Assembly: GCA_022495005.1 (NCBI GenBank)
Contig: JAGYXB010000656.1
Location: 247,918 to 311,917 of the forward strand
Source of the DNA: Rhyacophila brunnea
Taxonomy: Eukaryota > Arthropoda > Insecta > Trichoptera > Rhyacophilidae
Reading direction: 5' to 3'
Length of the DNA: 64,000 nt
Shown: piece after piece, positions 31,816 through 44,442 of the stretch
How the letters are laid out: every line of letters starts with the position of its first letter
Numbering within the stretch: the stretch's first letter is position 1
The notes under the pieces: model-generated
Told to the model about the DNA's origin: nothing
What the model saw: the letters and a program-made list of their open reading frames with translations, nothing else
Databases searched by the model: none
Translations under genes and position numbers: made by a program

Positions 31816-32123
31816 TTTTAAACAGTGGCAGGTTTAAGGACGTGGATGCGTGGAGGTGGAGGATGTGGACGAGGACGTGTAAAACCTTAAATTCCAATTA
31901 GGTACCAACGTTGGTAGATATCTAGCAAAACTATCAATATGGGTAAACCTTTTCTATGATTACACCCTGTAACTTAAAATAACTTTTATTTAAAATGCCA
32001 GTAACACATAATTATATTAGAAGATTTTTTTTGAGTTTGTATGAATTTGATTGTTTTATGTTTCGGTGAATATTTTAACTAACCAATTTTTGATAAAAAT
32101 TCATATTTTAGATTTTAGTAGTG
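31816..32123. other. Short intergenic stretch
   Basis: Nothing recognised. Confidence 0.4.
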
Positions 32124-33115
32124 CAGTTGAACTTGGTTATTACGAAGAAGATGGACCGACTGAATTTGCTCGTTATAAGCATTACTCGTTATATCGTTAA
32201 AAACATTTTTCGCGCCACGTTCTATTTAAGCATAGAACATAAAAAATCTAAAAACCTTCGTAAAAATCCCCGAAACAAGCATGGCATTTATAAACTACAA
32301 AATAAGTTGTATATTGTAATGAAGTGCTGAGTCACCGGCGATGGTATGTACCTACCTACTGACTTCACAAAGCTTGGATTTTTTACATGCAATTTCATCC
32401 ATATGCGTGGATACTTCGAGGGCTTAGTGTCAAACAACACTATCTACAAAAGTGCAACTTTACAGGAGAGCCAAAAATCGTTATTTTAGATTCTTGTAAC
32501 TCAACAAGGGAAATGTTTATTTAAAACCTAATGTTAATATTTTATAATTTATTCTGTTTTGTACATTTATCTTGCTTATGATGATGTTAAAATTTATAGG
32601 GATAGTTTTAAACAAATATGAAAACAAGGGTAACTTATGTAGTTAGCGTCAAACTTTACTGACGATTTAATAAGAAATTAGAAAAGATTGACATAACGTT
32701 GTTTGACTATCATGTAGCCGTAAATGTAAAATAACGTTATCTCAAAAAAAAAAAAAAACACTTTTTTGTAGATAACGTTGTCTGACTTTAAGCACTCGAC
32801 TTGTTCAATGCTGTGGGCGAAAACACCAATCAGGTACTTAGACACTTAACTAGTCTCATAATACGTCATAAACGTAATCCGATCCCGTCGGCATCGGTCT
32901 AGTAAACTGCCCGGTCGGATTATATTGCTTAGTGTCGAAAATGTTTTTTTTAAACGATCGACACATTAACAGTTTTGCTCGGTATACCCGAGAAGTAGCT
33001 CGTTATAAAAGTGAATAATTGTATGGAAAAATCATAAACTAAAATGTCAACGAATGTTTCCTCATTACATCCGAGATCTCGCTACTTTCGTGATCGTAAT
33101 AACCGAGTTCGACTG
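32124..33115. mobile_element. Family L pogo-like TIR element
   Basis: The left end CAGTTGAACTTGGTTATTACGA and the inverse of the right end, CAGTCGAACTCGGTTATTACGA, differ at two positions. This TIR resembles pogo/Tigger (Tc1/mariner superfamily). TA follows the right end; the left flank (TAGTG) lacks a clean TA. 992 bp, AT-rich, with a poly-A run near 32745; the open frame at 32121-32330 does not look like a transposase. Non-autonomous and old. Confidence 0.65.
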
Positions 33116-33831
33116 TAATTAAATTTATATAATTTGATCGGTTTATACTGTTTCGAGGCCCCCTTTAAAATCTTCTGACGAATCTATGCTATCCAATTTC
33201 ATTTTAGTACCTATCTACACTTAATTCATGGTATTACGTAGATACATAATCAATCGAAATTCAAATTTAAATTGCGTATTAAAATTAAAAATATAATTTA
33301 ATTATACACATACAATTCATGGAATAGCAATCATTGTGAGTTTCTATTACTATAATAAATAGGTACATGTCTGCAGTGATGTTGCGGCCCTGGTAAAGAT
33401 TTATTAAAAATGGCGCTTAAATCCAGCGTAGTTGCGAACATTGTAATTATGAACGGAAGCCAAAAAAAAATTTAAACTTCTAAGAATTGAAAAGTTCCGG
33501 TGAAAATCTGTGAATCATTCTAGTCGAAAAAAAAAACAGCCAAGTTGTGTATTCTTTCACAGTCCATTAAATAAGTCAGTTTGTCTTTTAATTATTAGTA
33601 CATCGGTGTCAACCCAGTGGCAGCGAAGCATTATTACTAATTGCTAAACATTATGTATTTTCTTTATTATTATTATCAAAAGAGTTGATTCAATAAGTAT
33701 ATTTATATTTTTAATAAAAAGCTGTTTGAAAAACGAATTTCTTTTAGATACACGTTTATACCTATTACACAGTTCCCAACCATGTTCCTTTCGCGAGAAT
33801 TCGCAAAAGGTAGCGATAAATATACAATTAC
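33116..33831. other. Intergenic AT-rich stretch
   Basis: Nothing recognised. Confidence 0.45.
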
Positions 33832-34504
33832 CGGTGGCGAAGAGTGGGGGTAGGCTGATAAGATCCGACGTAAATAGTGCACACTAAATTTTGTTAGTCT
33901 AATGCCGGGTCCACACTGGCAACATGTCGCGCGACAACCTCGTTGAATTTTACGATAAGTATGATAATTGTCGTAAAATTTAACGAGGTTGTCGCGCTAC
34001 ATGTTGCCAGTGTGGACCCGGCATAACGTATTCGTTTCCATTGATTTGTAGATAAGTAGTATTTGTTAATTTTTTAAATTCAATTAAACCATGCCTAATC
34101 GAAGCCATAGTAGATAATAGTAAAAAAAATATTCGTTTATCTATAAAATATCTAAAACTATGCCATTAAACCATGCGTAATTTTAGATAGGTACATAATT
34201 TATAGTTAGAAGAATATTTTTTATCGATTATGGTTTGGTTTAGTCAGGGCTTAATGGTTTAAAAAAAACGAACAAAAACCATCATTAAATTTAGTATGAC
34301 TGAAAAATTGTCAACTACTTTTGTTGGATCGTCCATAGCATATAACTTTAAAAAAATCTGAACTGTTATGGGTTGGTTTAGGCGGGGTTTAATTTAATTT
34401 TAAAAACAATTCAGCACCATCTGCAAATTGTAGTCTTAGTACAATGAAAACAGATAAGTATGACTAAAAAAGTTTATTATTCGACCATCCACCCCTCGCC
34501 ACTG
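33832..34504. mobile_element. Family H hAT-like MITE with nested family I element
   Basis: Starts CGGTGGCGAAGAGTGG (canonical CAGTGGCGAAGG) and ends CACCCCTCGCCACTG. The flanks ACAATTAC and CAATTTAC agree if one T is shifted, consistent with an 8-bp hAT duplication. The interior holds GTTTGGTTTAGTCAGGGCTT repeated in variants near 34240 and 34375. A family I element is inserted at 33903-34023. No ORF. Confidence 0.75.
33903..34023. mobile_element. Family I palindromic MITE inside family H
   Basis: A near-perfect palindrome from TGCCGGGTCCACACTGGCAA to its inverse ending GTGTGGACCCGGCA. Flanked by TAA at 33900-33902 and 34024-34026. 121 bp; arms of about 55 bp. Cleanest copy of the family. 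Confidence 0.88.
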
Positions 34505-35957
34505 CAATTTACAAGTACCACGACTACTTGCTTTTACCTCCACCACGACTACTCTTAATATACTTAGAGGAAATCGAAAGGCAGGCTGTAATTTTATTAA
34601 AAATCGTGAACAAGGTATTTATATCTGAAGCCAATTGTGCCAACTGGCTGAGTACTATGACTTAGCGTCTCCGAAAACATGGACCACCGAACGCAGCGTT
34701 TGACCCCCACACGTCTGTCAGCTGTACTTGACTTTTGATAGTCCTCGGTTATAGGGCACCTGGGTTAATCCCGGATCCCCTTCATCTGTATTTTTATCTG
34801 TAATAGAGGTTGGTAGGAATTTACGTGTGCGATTTTAGTTTTGTTTTTCCCGGTTCAGGACCGGGAGAGGTGTATGCCTCCAATTGCAAGGGTGTTGTTC
34901 TAGATTCAATTCTATGTTAATTTCGTTTCTCAATCTCGATCTCGAGCCACCATCTCGGCTAGCACCGCACCGACCGCGTCGCCATGTTTGCCCCCTTCGT
35001 GGCGGTCATCCTGACGCCTGCGCGAGCCCTTGGTGATACATCTGGGTCCTTTGACTTCGCCATGAGGGTTGGGAGGGTTGTTGCGAGTTTAGGAATTTGG
35101 GCGTACACCAGTTCATCCAGCTCCAAGCAAATAAGAACTTTGTCAGGAAACCTCTTAAAACCTGTTTGTTCAAGGAAATGTAGAAGGGAATATGGTGAAC
35201 ACAGCTACAAGACGGCGTAATGGGCGGTGTCATTTCCCTCCATTTTCGAAAGTGAAAAAACATGCTGTCACTTTTATTTTGTTGCCTGGTTTTTCGTCTG
35301 GATTTTAGGACTTGGAGGTGAACAAATAACACACCGGAATTGTTTTGGAAACGGCAAGGTATATTTAAGTTAATATTATATAATAGTTACATTTTTAATA
35401 ATTTATTTTACGGAGGACGAAATGCGCGTGTTTACTGTTTGGCTGTTGGCAGCACATTCCCGCCATCTTGTGTTTTGCTTTCAACGAGAGCATTGCCGAA
35501 AAACGGCGACGTTGCAATATTTTTCAACGGTTATAATCTACGGCATTGCCGGCTCTATTATTATTATTTATTTTCGTAATCAGCGCTTTACTATTTGTTG
35601 GATTTGATACCGACTCGGGCCTCCCCAGGTACACAGAGATATCCCCAAATGGGGACCATACGGGGGTGTAACGTGTAACAGCGGGCGCCGTAATAATTAT
35701 TATCAGTTAGGTATGAAAAAATAGCACCATGATATTTGCTGCAATATTCTCAGCGTTTATGACTATCTGACCACTATTTCGTAGCATGTATGTATAGAAA
35801 CACCACATCTGTTTATTTAACTTAATCTAGATTTGAACCAATGGGCTTTAACGTTAGTTTGGATACTTGGTACGTCTGTACTTTGTCGATATTTGCATCG
35901 GCCAAGAGCTTCCGCGCAAACATTAGTATTTGGAAGAATGCACATTTGCCATTTTCA
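34505..35957. other. Intergenic stretch including a GC-richer block
   Basis: 34850-35330 is GC-richer, with an open frame of 78 codons (plus) and 108 codons (minus) but no recognisable domain in either. It could hold an old exon or LINE end; I cannot support either. The rest is AT-rich. Confidence 0.35.
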
Positions 35958-36080
35958 CTATGCGACATTTCTTTTTCTACGAGTAAAGTACAAAACATGC
36001 GGCTATAAATCGAAGTTCTCATTTCCCAATGAATGTGACAAAATATTCATCAGAATCATCACCGCCTTGCGCTAAAAAGA
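35958..36080 (+). repeat. Family D dispersed repeat, copy 2
   Basis: Matches 2062-2176 (TATGCGACATTTCTTTTTCT to CCGCCTTGCGCTA). Family not recognised. Confidence 0.6.
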
Positions 36081-36559
36081 TGCTCCAAATATTATATCCT
36101 ATTCGAATCTCAAATTGGATATACAACTGGAGATTCTAATAGGGTGCATTTGGAATCAAGTAAGATCTGCGAAGAAACGCTGTTACTGCAGTGCCCTTCA
36201 AAGCCAAACTGCGCCTCACGTTATGTAAATATATGAAATTGATGCGCGCGCGGTGACATTTAAATAATAATAAGGTGAAGAGTGGAAGCCATGACCATTT
36301 TCGGTGCTAGCAACATGAGTTTTTGTGTGTCTTAGGTAGACGAATTACAAAATTAACTGGTTCTTCCATAATTTAAACCCGTAAATTTGACGGTGTCTGT
36401 GAATTACCAAGCAAATTGGGGTTCATATACATCATTTCAGGTAGACGAATCACATAAGGAACTACGTCCCTCATATTAGACATACTCAACTCCCATCAGC
36501 ACCATGTCTAGAATGAAAATAGTAAGAACGGGAACCAGTATTTACCTTAATAAAAATAT
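36081..36559. other. Intergenic stretch, nothing recognised
   Basis: No gene or recurring element seen. Confidence 0.4.
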
Positions 36560-36778
36560 TAGGCATCCACGATAGCAGAGAGTTATAAATTCGTGGGTTA
36601 CGCGTTCGATCCCGGGTCTGGAAATTCACATACGGGTTTTCAATGTGTGTTTGAAACCAGAACATGAACCTAATAAGTTGAGCACGCAGCTAACACCCAT
36701 TTAACGTAAAACAATAATCTGTTAGGAAACCTCTTCATAAGGCGGCCCAGATTCACATAGCACTTTCGAACCATATAG
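36560..36778 (+). mobile_element. SINE1, diverged copy
   Basis: The head is much altered, but the B box (GCGTTCGATCCCGGGTCTGG) and body (GTTGAGCACGCAGCTAACAC, AACCTCTTCATAAGG) align with the reference copy at 21298. Old insertion. Confidence 0.6.
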
Positions 36779-36789
36779 AAAAATATTAG

Positions 36790-36892
36790 TATTTTTCAAA
36801 TACCTACTGAAATATTTCGCGGCTCTCTAGAATACGCTTCAGGGATCCTTAGCGGGCCGCGTCTCTCAGTTTGAGAACGTCTGATTTATACA
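36790..36892. mobile_element. Possible hAT-like right end
   Basis: CCTTAGCGGGCCGCGTCTCT then CAGTTTGAGAACGTCTG resembles a mutated GAGAACCACTG-type hAT end. Weak. Confidence 0.3.
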
Positions 36893-37875
36893 ATTAGTAA
36901 TAACGTGCGTAGACCTATCGTTGGTCACACTGTATTACGATGGATTTTCTAATAGCTTATTCCGTTCTTAAGATAGCCTGAAATCAGGGAAATCCACCAT
37001 GATGCACTCACTGTGACGCCATTCGGAAATTGGCACCGTCTTCGTCAAAGTAGTGTCTGTATTGTCTAGACTAGCGTTACTCAACCGAGGTGTTGCGTAC
37101 ACACTGCTTCGAAAGGTGTTAATATCAGTAATAATGCTGCATTATTACAAGGGTCCAGCCAAGAGTGGTTACCGACCGGATACCAGCCCAAATTTGCCGT
37201 CTCCCACCATTAAATAAAATGGAAAAGAAGATTATTTTTATCAAACTATTTCAGCGACCTGAAATTTTCCTTTTCAGACAAAAATTACCATATTTAAAAA
37301 AGACAGAAGAGATAATAAGTTAATCGAACATACAACCGGAAAGTATGTAGTATTTTACAAGCAATAGTTAAAAAAAAACAGTACTTGGACATCAAAGAAA
37401 ATTGTTTTACCTACTGAATTAAAACAAATTTATGCAAAACTAAGCTATTTCGAATTTTGAGCAGGGAAAGGAAATGCGGAAATGTATCATGCCTCTATTA
37501 TGAGTTTAATAAGATATAAATCCGAAAGTCATTCGCCATAGACCCAGACTTTAAAGTCAGTTTTGGTTTAAGACTCTAAGAGGCAGATCAAACAATAAAA
37601 CATAAGAAATATAAAGCACGCGGTTTCTTGAAATATCACCAATATTGAATGCGCGTTTCGTAGCTATTAAAAATAACTTATTCTCTAACAAAGGTTTAAG
37701 TTTATACCGTATTTCTCCACACTCGAGAAATGTATATTCTTACAGCCACAATCAGAAGACTACTTTCTTATAGCTGCACTAAGTACGAGGAATGTATCTG
37801 GAAAATTGCGAGAGTACGCGGTTGGATGCGACGAAAAGCTATTCGGAAAAAAATATTAAAATTCGGTTAAGTCAG
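36893..37875. other. Intergenic stretch
   Basis: 37620-37745 is the weak partner of the repeat at 24640-24870. The rest shows nothing. Confidence 0.4.
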
Positions 37876-37905
37876 TGGTTCCTGTAGATTTTGTTAACCC
37901 CCCCT
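37876..37905. mobile_element. Possible hAT-like left end
   Basis: CAGTGGTTCCTGTAGATTTTG resembles CAGTGGTTCC-type hAT starts; no partner found. Confidence 0.25.
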
Positions 37906-38739
37906 GCCGAAAATTGAATTATGGATATTTTTTTCCAAATGGACCCCACTCCAAATGGAGAGCATCACTCTAAATAAAATGTTGAGAGATACTGGGATTG
38001 AGTTTTAAATTCAAGAACATCGTAGCTCAAAGTTTACAAGTTTAAATTTTTACTCTATTTCCTTTTTATATCCGACTTGTGACAAGCGTTTAGTCACGGG
38101 ACTAAATTAAACAGAAGAAAACTGTCTAGAGAACAGTGATCGTGAACCTCAAACGCATGAGGTATTAATGTTTAATATAATATATTATGTATCTCCTTTT
38201 AATATAAGTAGGTATTTTAATATAATATAGTAATATAATACAACTAGATAACTCTGATTTGGTCATTGTTGGGAAAATGAAATTTAAACTTTACTTGATT
38301 AACACAAATCTAGGCTATAATTATTATTAACGATAAAAATGGAAAATTGTGCTTGTCTAATTGGGAACAATTAAATAATGTTAAATTATATGACAAAATA
38401 TTGTAGATATATTATTTTATTTATTTAATGCATTAATGGTTTTAAAGTAATCTAATATTTTCAAACACAAAATTAATACCTACAGTTCCCATCAACTTCT
38501 GACTTATCTTGTTATATCATTTTGTAGAGAAAGAAATGGAGAATCATATTATTCCATAGCGAACTCATAAACAATGAAAATAAAGTTATCTAGTTGTAGT
38601 ATTGAGGTGACGTCGTGACGATATATATATTATATTATAGGTATAATATTATATTTTAGAATGGTACATACTTAATGGTAAAAGAAAGATACATACCGTA
38701 ACATACCTACTACTTATTTAGTAAGCTAAGTACATAGAT
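37906..38739. other. Intergenic AT-rich stretch
   Basis: Nothing but AT-rich simple sequence (for example TAATATAATATATTATG near 38173). Confidence 0.45.
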
Positions 38740-38930
38740 GCCTGGGCGTCAGTTTATAATGTCGCGGGCCAGGTTCGAATCATGTTTCTGGCAAATACAC
38801 ATATTATTTTTCTGTTTATGTTTTATGGACCTAATGGGTTTAGCAAGTGGCTAACATCCATTTCTTGTAAAAAAAATCTGTTACTTATTACTAACCTCAT
38901 AAGGCTCATATATGATCGGACACGGTCAAA
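38740..38930 (+). mobile_element. SINE1, diverged copy
   Basis: Aligns with the reference from the second half of the head (CAGGTTCGAATCATGTTTCT) through GCAAGTGGCTAACATCCATT to a GGTCAAAGTAAAAAG tail. Confidence 0.65.
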
Positions 38931-39066
38931 GTAAAAAGTAGACGATTATCTAATTAGAGTGAATTTGTATGTGATTATGCTGCCAGATGCTTCTAGACGC
39001 GAAATGTAAGGTGAGTAAATCGAAAATGCAAGTTTTCATTTCATGCAGTTCGTCTATTCGTACACT

Positions 39067-39245
39067 ATTGATCCACTGCTGGATGAAAGTCTCTTCAATA
39101 TGATTCGATTGTCCTGTGAGTTGCGTTGAAGACCCTGCAGCTTTCTTTATCTTTCGGATGATTTCTACCATTAGTGTACCACTGGATGACTGAAATTTTC
39201 CAACGATTATCTATCTCTTCTCCGAGATATGTGTCCTGTCCTACC
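39067..39245 (-). pseudogene. RTE-type LINE C-terminal remnant
   Basis: The minus strand preserves IEETFIQQWINS, corresponding to LEEAFIQQWIDSG, and upstream VIQWY from the VIQWYPR motif, with frameshifts between. Same family as 8244-8644. Dead. Confidence 0.65.
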
Positions 39246-40574
39246 TTGTACGATATAAAACAAATTGTAATTCTTTCTTTTTAATGATTTATTTTTAGAG
39301 TAGCATCAATAACTCAACTGAACGACAAACCAAAGAAGACTCTTGTGAAAAATAAAACGTCCAACAGCGTATAATGACTCCAATGAATCGGAGCGTTCAC
39401 AAACCCCACGAAACGTAAAAAAAGATCATGCTTTTTATACGGGTTTAATATATTTATTCTGTTCCTATGTTAACTAGTATTTCTGTATAGAAACACTAAT
39501 TCTGCTTACGAAAAGGTTTTTGAAGTTCTGTTCTATACATTTTTTGCAGTCGTTGGTGCGTCAGGCGAAAAAATGTCACAAACGTGAAATCCACTTTCAA
39601 AACTTATATCATTCGTACTTCGTTAAATGGCCGCCCCTAAACAACGCATACCTGCTTATCTTCACGAAACATCACTACATGTTATGTTCGATCCAACAAA
39701 AATAGTGCACAATTTTTCTGTCATACTTATTTGTTTTCTTTGAATGAAGGGTTTGTTTATAAACCTCCCCGGGAGATCTTCATGGTATGCTAATAGAATC
39801 GATACGCCGAACAGCTGATTGGACAGACTTTAATATCTCTTCTATTTTCATACACATTTCAAGACAGAGTATGCCTACGGTTAGCATGAATTCCATATCC
39901 TCAGATCATCCATGTGAAACTCTACATAGGTATTAATATTATCTTTTTGAAAGTATTTAAAAAATCGATATGTGCCGTTCAAAAATTTTATTTACTAATA
40001 TGAGAGGATTGCAATGTACTTAGATTATCTATTTTACCTATTTTGCTCCTTTCACATTGTATGGTTTTAACGGTACGGCAAAAAGTCGAACGTCGACATT
40101 CTTTTAGTGGCGTGAAGAAGAGCATGGCCCCTTTCACATTACACGGCGACGGTTAAAAACCGAAACGGCACCGTATAGCAGCCGTCCATTTCTACTGTAT
40201 TCACGTTTCCCGGACGGCCACTGATGACTCGGTGGTGTACGTGACCGTTATAAGATTGGACGGTTTTAAATCGACACTCAACCATAAACTGAGCTTGTGA
40301 CGGAAAAAACCGTGCATATAGTGTGCGAAAAAACTTTTTTGCCGATTCGAATTTTTACTGTTACTGATTATTTTCCGTACGGTTAAAACCGTAAAAACCG
40401 GTTAAACGGATTACCGATTTTATTCAAACTTTCTGCGGCCAGGGCGTCCCATAGCACACTTTGAGTAGGTACCTACTACTGACCCAAGGTCTTCTTACGT
40501 TCAATGACAAGATTTTTCAAATTAATCAAGTTACTATATAGGTAAGTAACAAAAAAGATTTTATTATTTACAAT
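39246..40574. other. Intergenic stretch with an uncertain repeat at its end
   Basis: 40046-40445 has two similar starts (CTCCTTTCACATTGTATGG and CCCCTTTCACATTACACGG) and repeated GGTTAAAACCG-type palindromes. It may be a TIR element, but I could not find matching ends. The rest shows nothing. Confidence 0.35.
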
Positions 40575-40812
40575 TGTGTCCGGAAACTTCTACGTAAGTA
40601 TGCAGTTCGCCGTATCACACTTCACCGTGAAATGTTGTATCGGAAATATATGGCCGTATATTAAAGACCGTCTAACTTCTTTGGGTCGTATAGTACTGAC
40701 ATAAAATCCATGTCTAAATAAAACACGGTTCTCGTCGGTTTACACTTTACAGGAAGCCAGCAGCAAACAAATTTTGAAAACAGCCGATATATTGGATTAT
40801 TTGTTAGGTTAG
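40575..40812 (+). repeat. Family E internal block
   Basis: Closely matches 6545-6760 (TTCACCGTGAAATGTTGTAT, CAGGAAGCCAGCAGCAAACAA, GGATTATTTGTTAGGTTAG). It stops abruptly at 40812, so it is interrupted or truncated there. Confidence 0.6.
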
Positions 40813-41504
40813 TGAAGGCCTCCGACTTCCTGACTAGCTCAGGCACTTGGAAGTGGAGGTTCATTAATGTGGAGGAACAGGCAGGAACCTCATGGACGTG
40901 GAGTAACCAAGAAGTCACGGGGCACAAAGTCAATTAAACACCAGATGAAATCTTCAGAACTCGTATTTTATTGTTATTAGAATATGTTTGGCCTTATGGC
41001 ATTCCTTCATCAAGGATTATAGTCCAAAGGTATCATTCACATTGGTATCGAAAGTCCCAAAGGTTATAATAATTAAAAGAAACTCGATGTATTGTTATTA
41101 TCCATACACCACAATTAGTAAAAAAAAAAGAAAAGTCAAATCAATTAATATTCGAAGTTCACAGTTCGAAGTCTCAATAAACAAGAGTCAACTAATATCC
41201 GAAGTCACAAAAATAACCACATTTATTACTGATTAATTAAAAATTAATTCGAATATTATTATTTAATTATTTTAAAATTAACTTGATTATTATTAACTAA
41301 TTATTTAACATTAACTTAATTATTTCTAATTAGTTATGCAGACGAGATCGTGAGGGTCCCGGGGCAACAAGGCGTCGCAGAGGCGACTCCCGGAACCCAC
41401 AAAACAGACTGATACTGATTTTATAATCTTGCCTTTTTATCCGTTAGGGGTGGTCGTATTTCTTACCAATTCACACCGATACCGCATATGCTACACATTT
41501 ATAT
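40813..41504. other. Unassigned stretch
   Basis: A 90-codon minus-strand frame near 40661-40933 and a GC-rich patch at 41340-41400 do not match anything I recognise. Confidence 0.3.
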
Positions 41505-42028
41505 AAGGTTGACGGATGTCAGTCTATCAACCAAACATATAGTGATATCGATGTACATAATATGATTAATATTAATATTACTTTAATTACATTAATTACC
41601 ATATACTATTACGCCCGTCCATATGTCTCGCTTTATTATTTGACTAACCCATTGCATATCTATATTAAATTTACCTATTATATTACAATTTACATTACAC
41701 AATACATTACAAATCAAATCATATCTTACATTTAATCTAACTTAATTAACCCTTTATCCAAACATTTATTTAATCGAGATTTAATCCTATTACCTTATTA
41801 CCTTATATTTACATGGTCTGCGACCGACTTATCTTCCACAGTTCACTCTGAGAAGTGGTGGGACTTGCCAGAGCAAACTGCGGGACTTCTACATGTATTA
41901 AAATTGTTCTGCTTTGTCGAGTGTCGTAATTATCTAACCGGTGGCACATTGACTACCAGGATCAGACCGAGCGGTTGGGAGGCACTACTCCTTATGGGAG
42001 CGCCCCCCACAGGGGCGGAAAATTAAGT
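41505..42028 (+). repeat. Family N retroposon-like repeat, deleted copy
   Basis: Aligns with the reverse strand of 56369-57350: GTTGACGGATGTCAG and CAACCAAACATATAG at the start, then a block rich in ATTACC/CTTATT, CACAGTTCACTCTGAGAAG, GCAAACTGCGGGACTT, and the end CCTTATGGGAGCGCCCCCCA then CAGGGGCGGAAAA. Relative to the 56-kb copy it lacks the GC-rich part after CATATAG. The end forms a strong hairpin followed by A residues, as at the 3' end of some non-LTR elements. Family unknown. Confidence 0.6.
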
Positions 42029-42665
42029 GTGCGTCATTAGGTTAGGTTTTCATTCTTGAATTCATGAATTTTGCCAAAATCAGCTATGACAAATTGAATT
42101 AATGTTCATATTGAAACTAATAAAATTGGAGACCGTATTCCCACGTAGTGTACGGTCGTTTCTTTCCAATAGTAAGCTCACGGCGAACTGTGCCACGGTG
42201 AAATGTTTTACGTACAATTTACATGTAGCTAACCATTTAGATACATACATTCGAAGACAGAGCTGTCAGTAGTCGCTTTAATTAAATATACTTGTTAAAT
42301 ACTTACTTACATATTATAAAACAATCATCATTCTGTCAAATATTATGAATCATCCTCAAAAGTCGACAGCCATAGATTTAAAAACCATGGCGTTAAAATA
42401 AAAACGTCAAAAATTTAACAGCGTCGTAGTTTTATGCTCAATAATTATTGTGCTCTCAAAAAAGAAATAAAAAATATATTCGCACGCCTCGCTGACAACA
42501 CGTGCTCTCTTCGAGTCTCTTCCAAACAGGAGCGATACTAAATAATACAATGGCTATGCTGATCAGGGGAAGTAAACATACTCTACGCACACCGTCGCAT
42601 TTCGAGGTCGTATTATTCTGCCTCATTTTGGAGCTTTTGTGAGTTGTCGCATCGTAGACAGGGAG
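42029..42665. other. Intergenic stretch
   Basis: 42175-42230 weakly resembles the ACGGTGAAATG part of family E. Nothing else. Confidence 0.4.
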
Positions 42666-43043
42666 CATGGCCCCCACATACTGAAGCGGGCCCCAATGCT
42701 AGGCTCTTTGTCGGCCCCCCTACCTATCGCCAAGGTTAAGGACACTGTGACGCTCTACAGTAGCTTTTTGTAAATGGCGTTCACAGTATTAAGATAGGTA
42801 TTTAGTGTATTTTTAAAACTTACATCCACTTGAATTATGGAGTTATCAAGTAATGACGCAATTAAAAATTACATCGCACAACATATTTTAAAATATAACC
42901 TTTACTAACTGAAAACAGGCAGGCGACTTTTTTTACTATTAGAGCAAATTTGTGATGTGTCTTTATCTCACTTATTTGATCGACTCGCCACGCCGGGCCC
43001 CCCATGAGCCCGGGCCCCCAGGCTAGAGCCGGGTCAGCCCATG
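42666..43043. mobile_element. Family A hAT-like MITE with near-perfect 8-bp duplication
   Basis: Starts CATGGCCCCCACATAC and ends GTCAGCCCATG. The flanks ACAGGGAG (42658-42665) and ATAGGGAG (43044-43051) match at 7 of 8 bases. 378 bp with a few internal deletions. No ORF. Confidence 0.85.
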
Positions 43044-44224
43044 ATAGGGAGTCTCGGAGCCGTACACCTTCCTGATGGAGTAATAACTGTTTTCACAATG
43101 TATGAAACGAGCAGATCAGCTCAGGATCGTTTAAGATACTAGCTGTCATTGTAAACCCAGGGTTGGGTCGGATTACTACATCGTTACGAGTTCTTTGCTT
43201 CCGTTCAAGCAGAGAGTTTGCGGGAGACAAAGGAAGGCATACGTTTTCTGGTTGCTGTGATTAGGGTTGCTGACTGTTTATAAAACAAGTCTGGCACCAG
43301 CGTTGTCAACTGTTTTATTACAATTATTATACTACATTTTCCGAAAATTATGACGTGATGCTTATAGTACGCATTGTTTTTTTTTCAAATGGAACATTTT
43401 CCTTGTGATTTCAGATTAAGAGCGTACATAAGTGAAACGGCAAATAATTTTCAACACTATGTGGAACGAAATTATGGCCACGTTGTTATTCGGAGAGGTA
43501 TAGTAGACCTGTTAGCACGTCAATTTCTTTTGTGATGTAGTCGGATGAATATATTCTTAAATCGTGTAAAGATGACTTAAAAACGTTCTGCGTGTACTTG
43601 AAAAAGAAAATATGTCAATGAATATAAGTACTATTATTATTACGAATATAATAATAAACATAAGATAAAAAGGACACATGTTGAATTTTTATGACAAATT
43701 ATATTTCGTTCGGTTCGCGTCATTTGCATCCGCGACCCGCAATCCGCGCATCGCCTACGTCCCGATCTTTTTAGACCATGCCTCAGCTGAGGTATAGCCT
43801 TAACGACATTTTTAGCCATTCTTGCCAATCGAAAAATTCCCTTCAAATCCAATCGTATATTTTTCTTAGAGAAAGAGATGTTAGAGAAAAAAGAAAAGTA
43901 AAAGTCTCTGTAAAGAGAAAACACATATTATGTGTCTATAGAGATAGAGCTTAAAATTGGTTCTTATATGAAATTGAAGCAAAAAGAAGACTTCCGATCT
44001 AGCAATAAGAAACTTCGCAATGCAGCAATTGAAGAGAACTTCACATTTATAATAAGACGTTAATTTGTTTGCCAATTTTCAGCGCTGCCTTCAGAGATAA
44101 AAACCCTACGTACTTCCTCCGTTCCTCGTCAATTGTGTGTAGGTAACCAAAGACAATACGTTGACCACTATTTTTAAGATAAATACTCACGTAAAACAAC
44201 GATAAATATAATATACTGACTGAT
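43044..44224. other. Intergenic stretch, nothing assigned
   Basis: Short open frames on the minus strand at 43640-44075, one containing CADCGSRM, have no recognisable domain. AT-rich otherwise. Confidence 0.4.
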
Positions 44225-44442
44225 CAGTGATGCCAACCGTACTATAATTATAGTATAATACTATAATTTTAATTGCGCGAAAAATGTAAGATGCTATAAT
44301 TTTACGCCAAATATACCAAAATAGGTACTATAATTTTAAAGGATTCAACAAGAAAAATGTTCCTGTACTATATAGTTTTTAGAAATACTATAATTTTTAC
44401 GCCTTTGTACTATAATCAGCATAGAAAAAGATGGCAACACTG
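44225..44442. mobile_element. Family B short hAT-like MITE with perfect 8-bp duplication
   Basis: Starts CAGTGATGCCAACCG, ends GATGGCAACACTG and is flanked by TGACTGAT on both sides (44217-44224, 44443-44450). ACTATAATTTT recurs about seven times in one direction. It matches 575-794 in inverse orientation along its length. Confidence 0.88.

Noticed and set aside
34984..35332. GC-rich frames as a host exon
   Set aside because: No domain, no convincing splice sites and frames open on both strands; listed only as unassigned.
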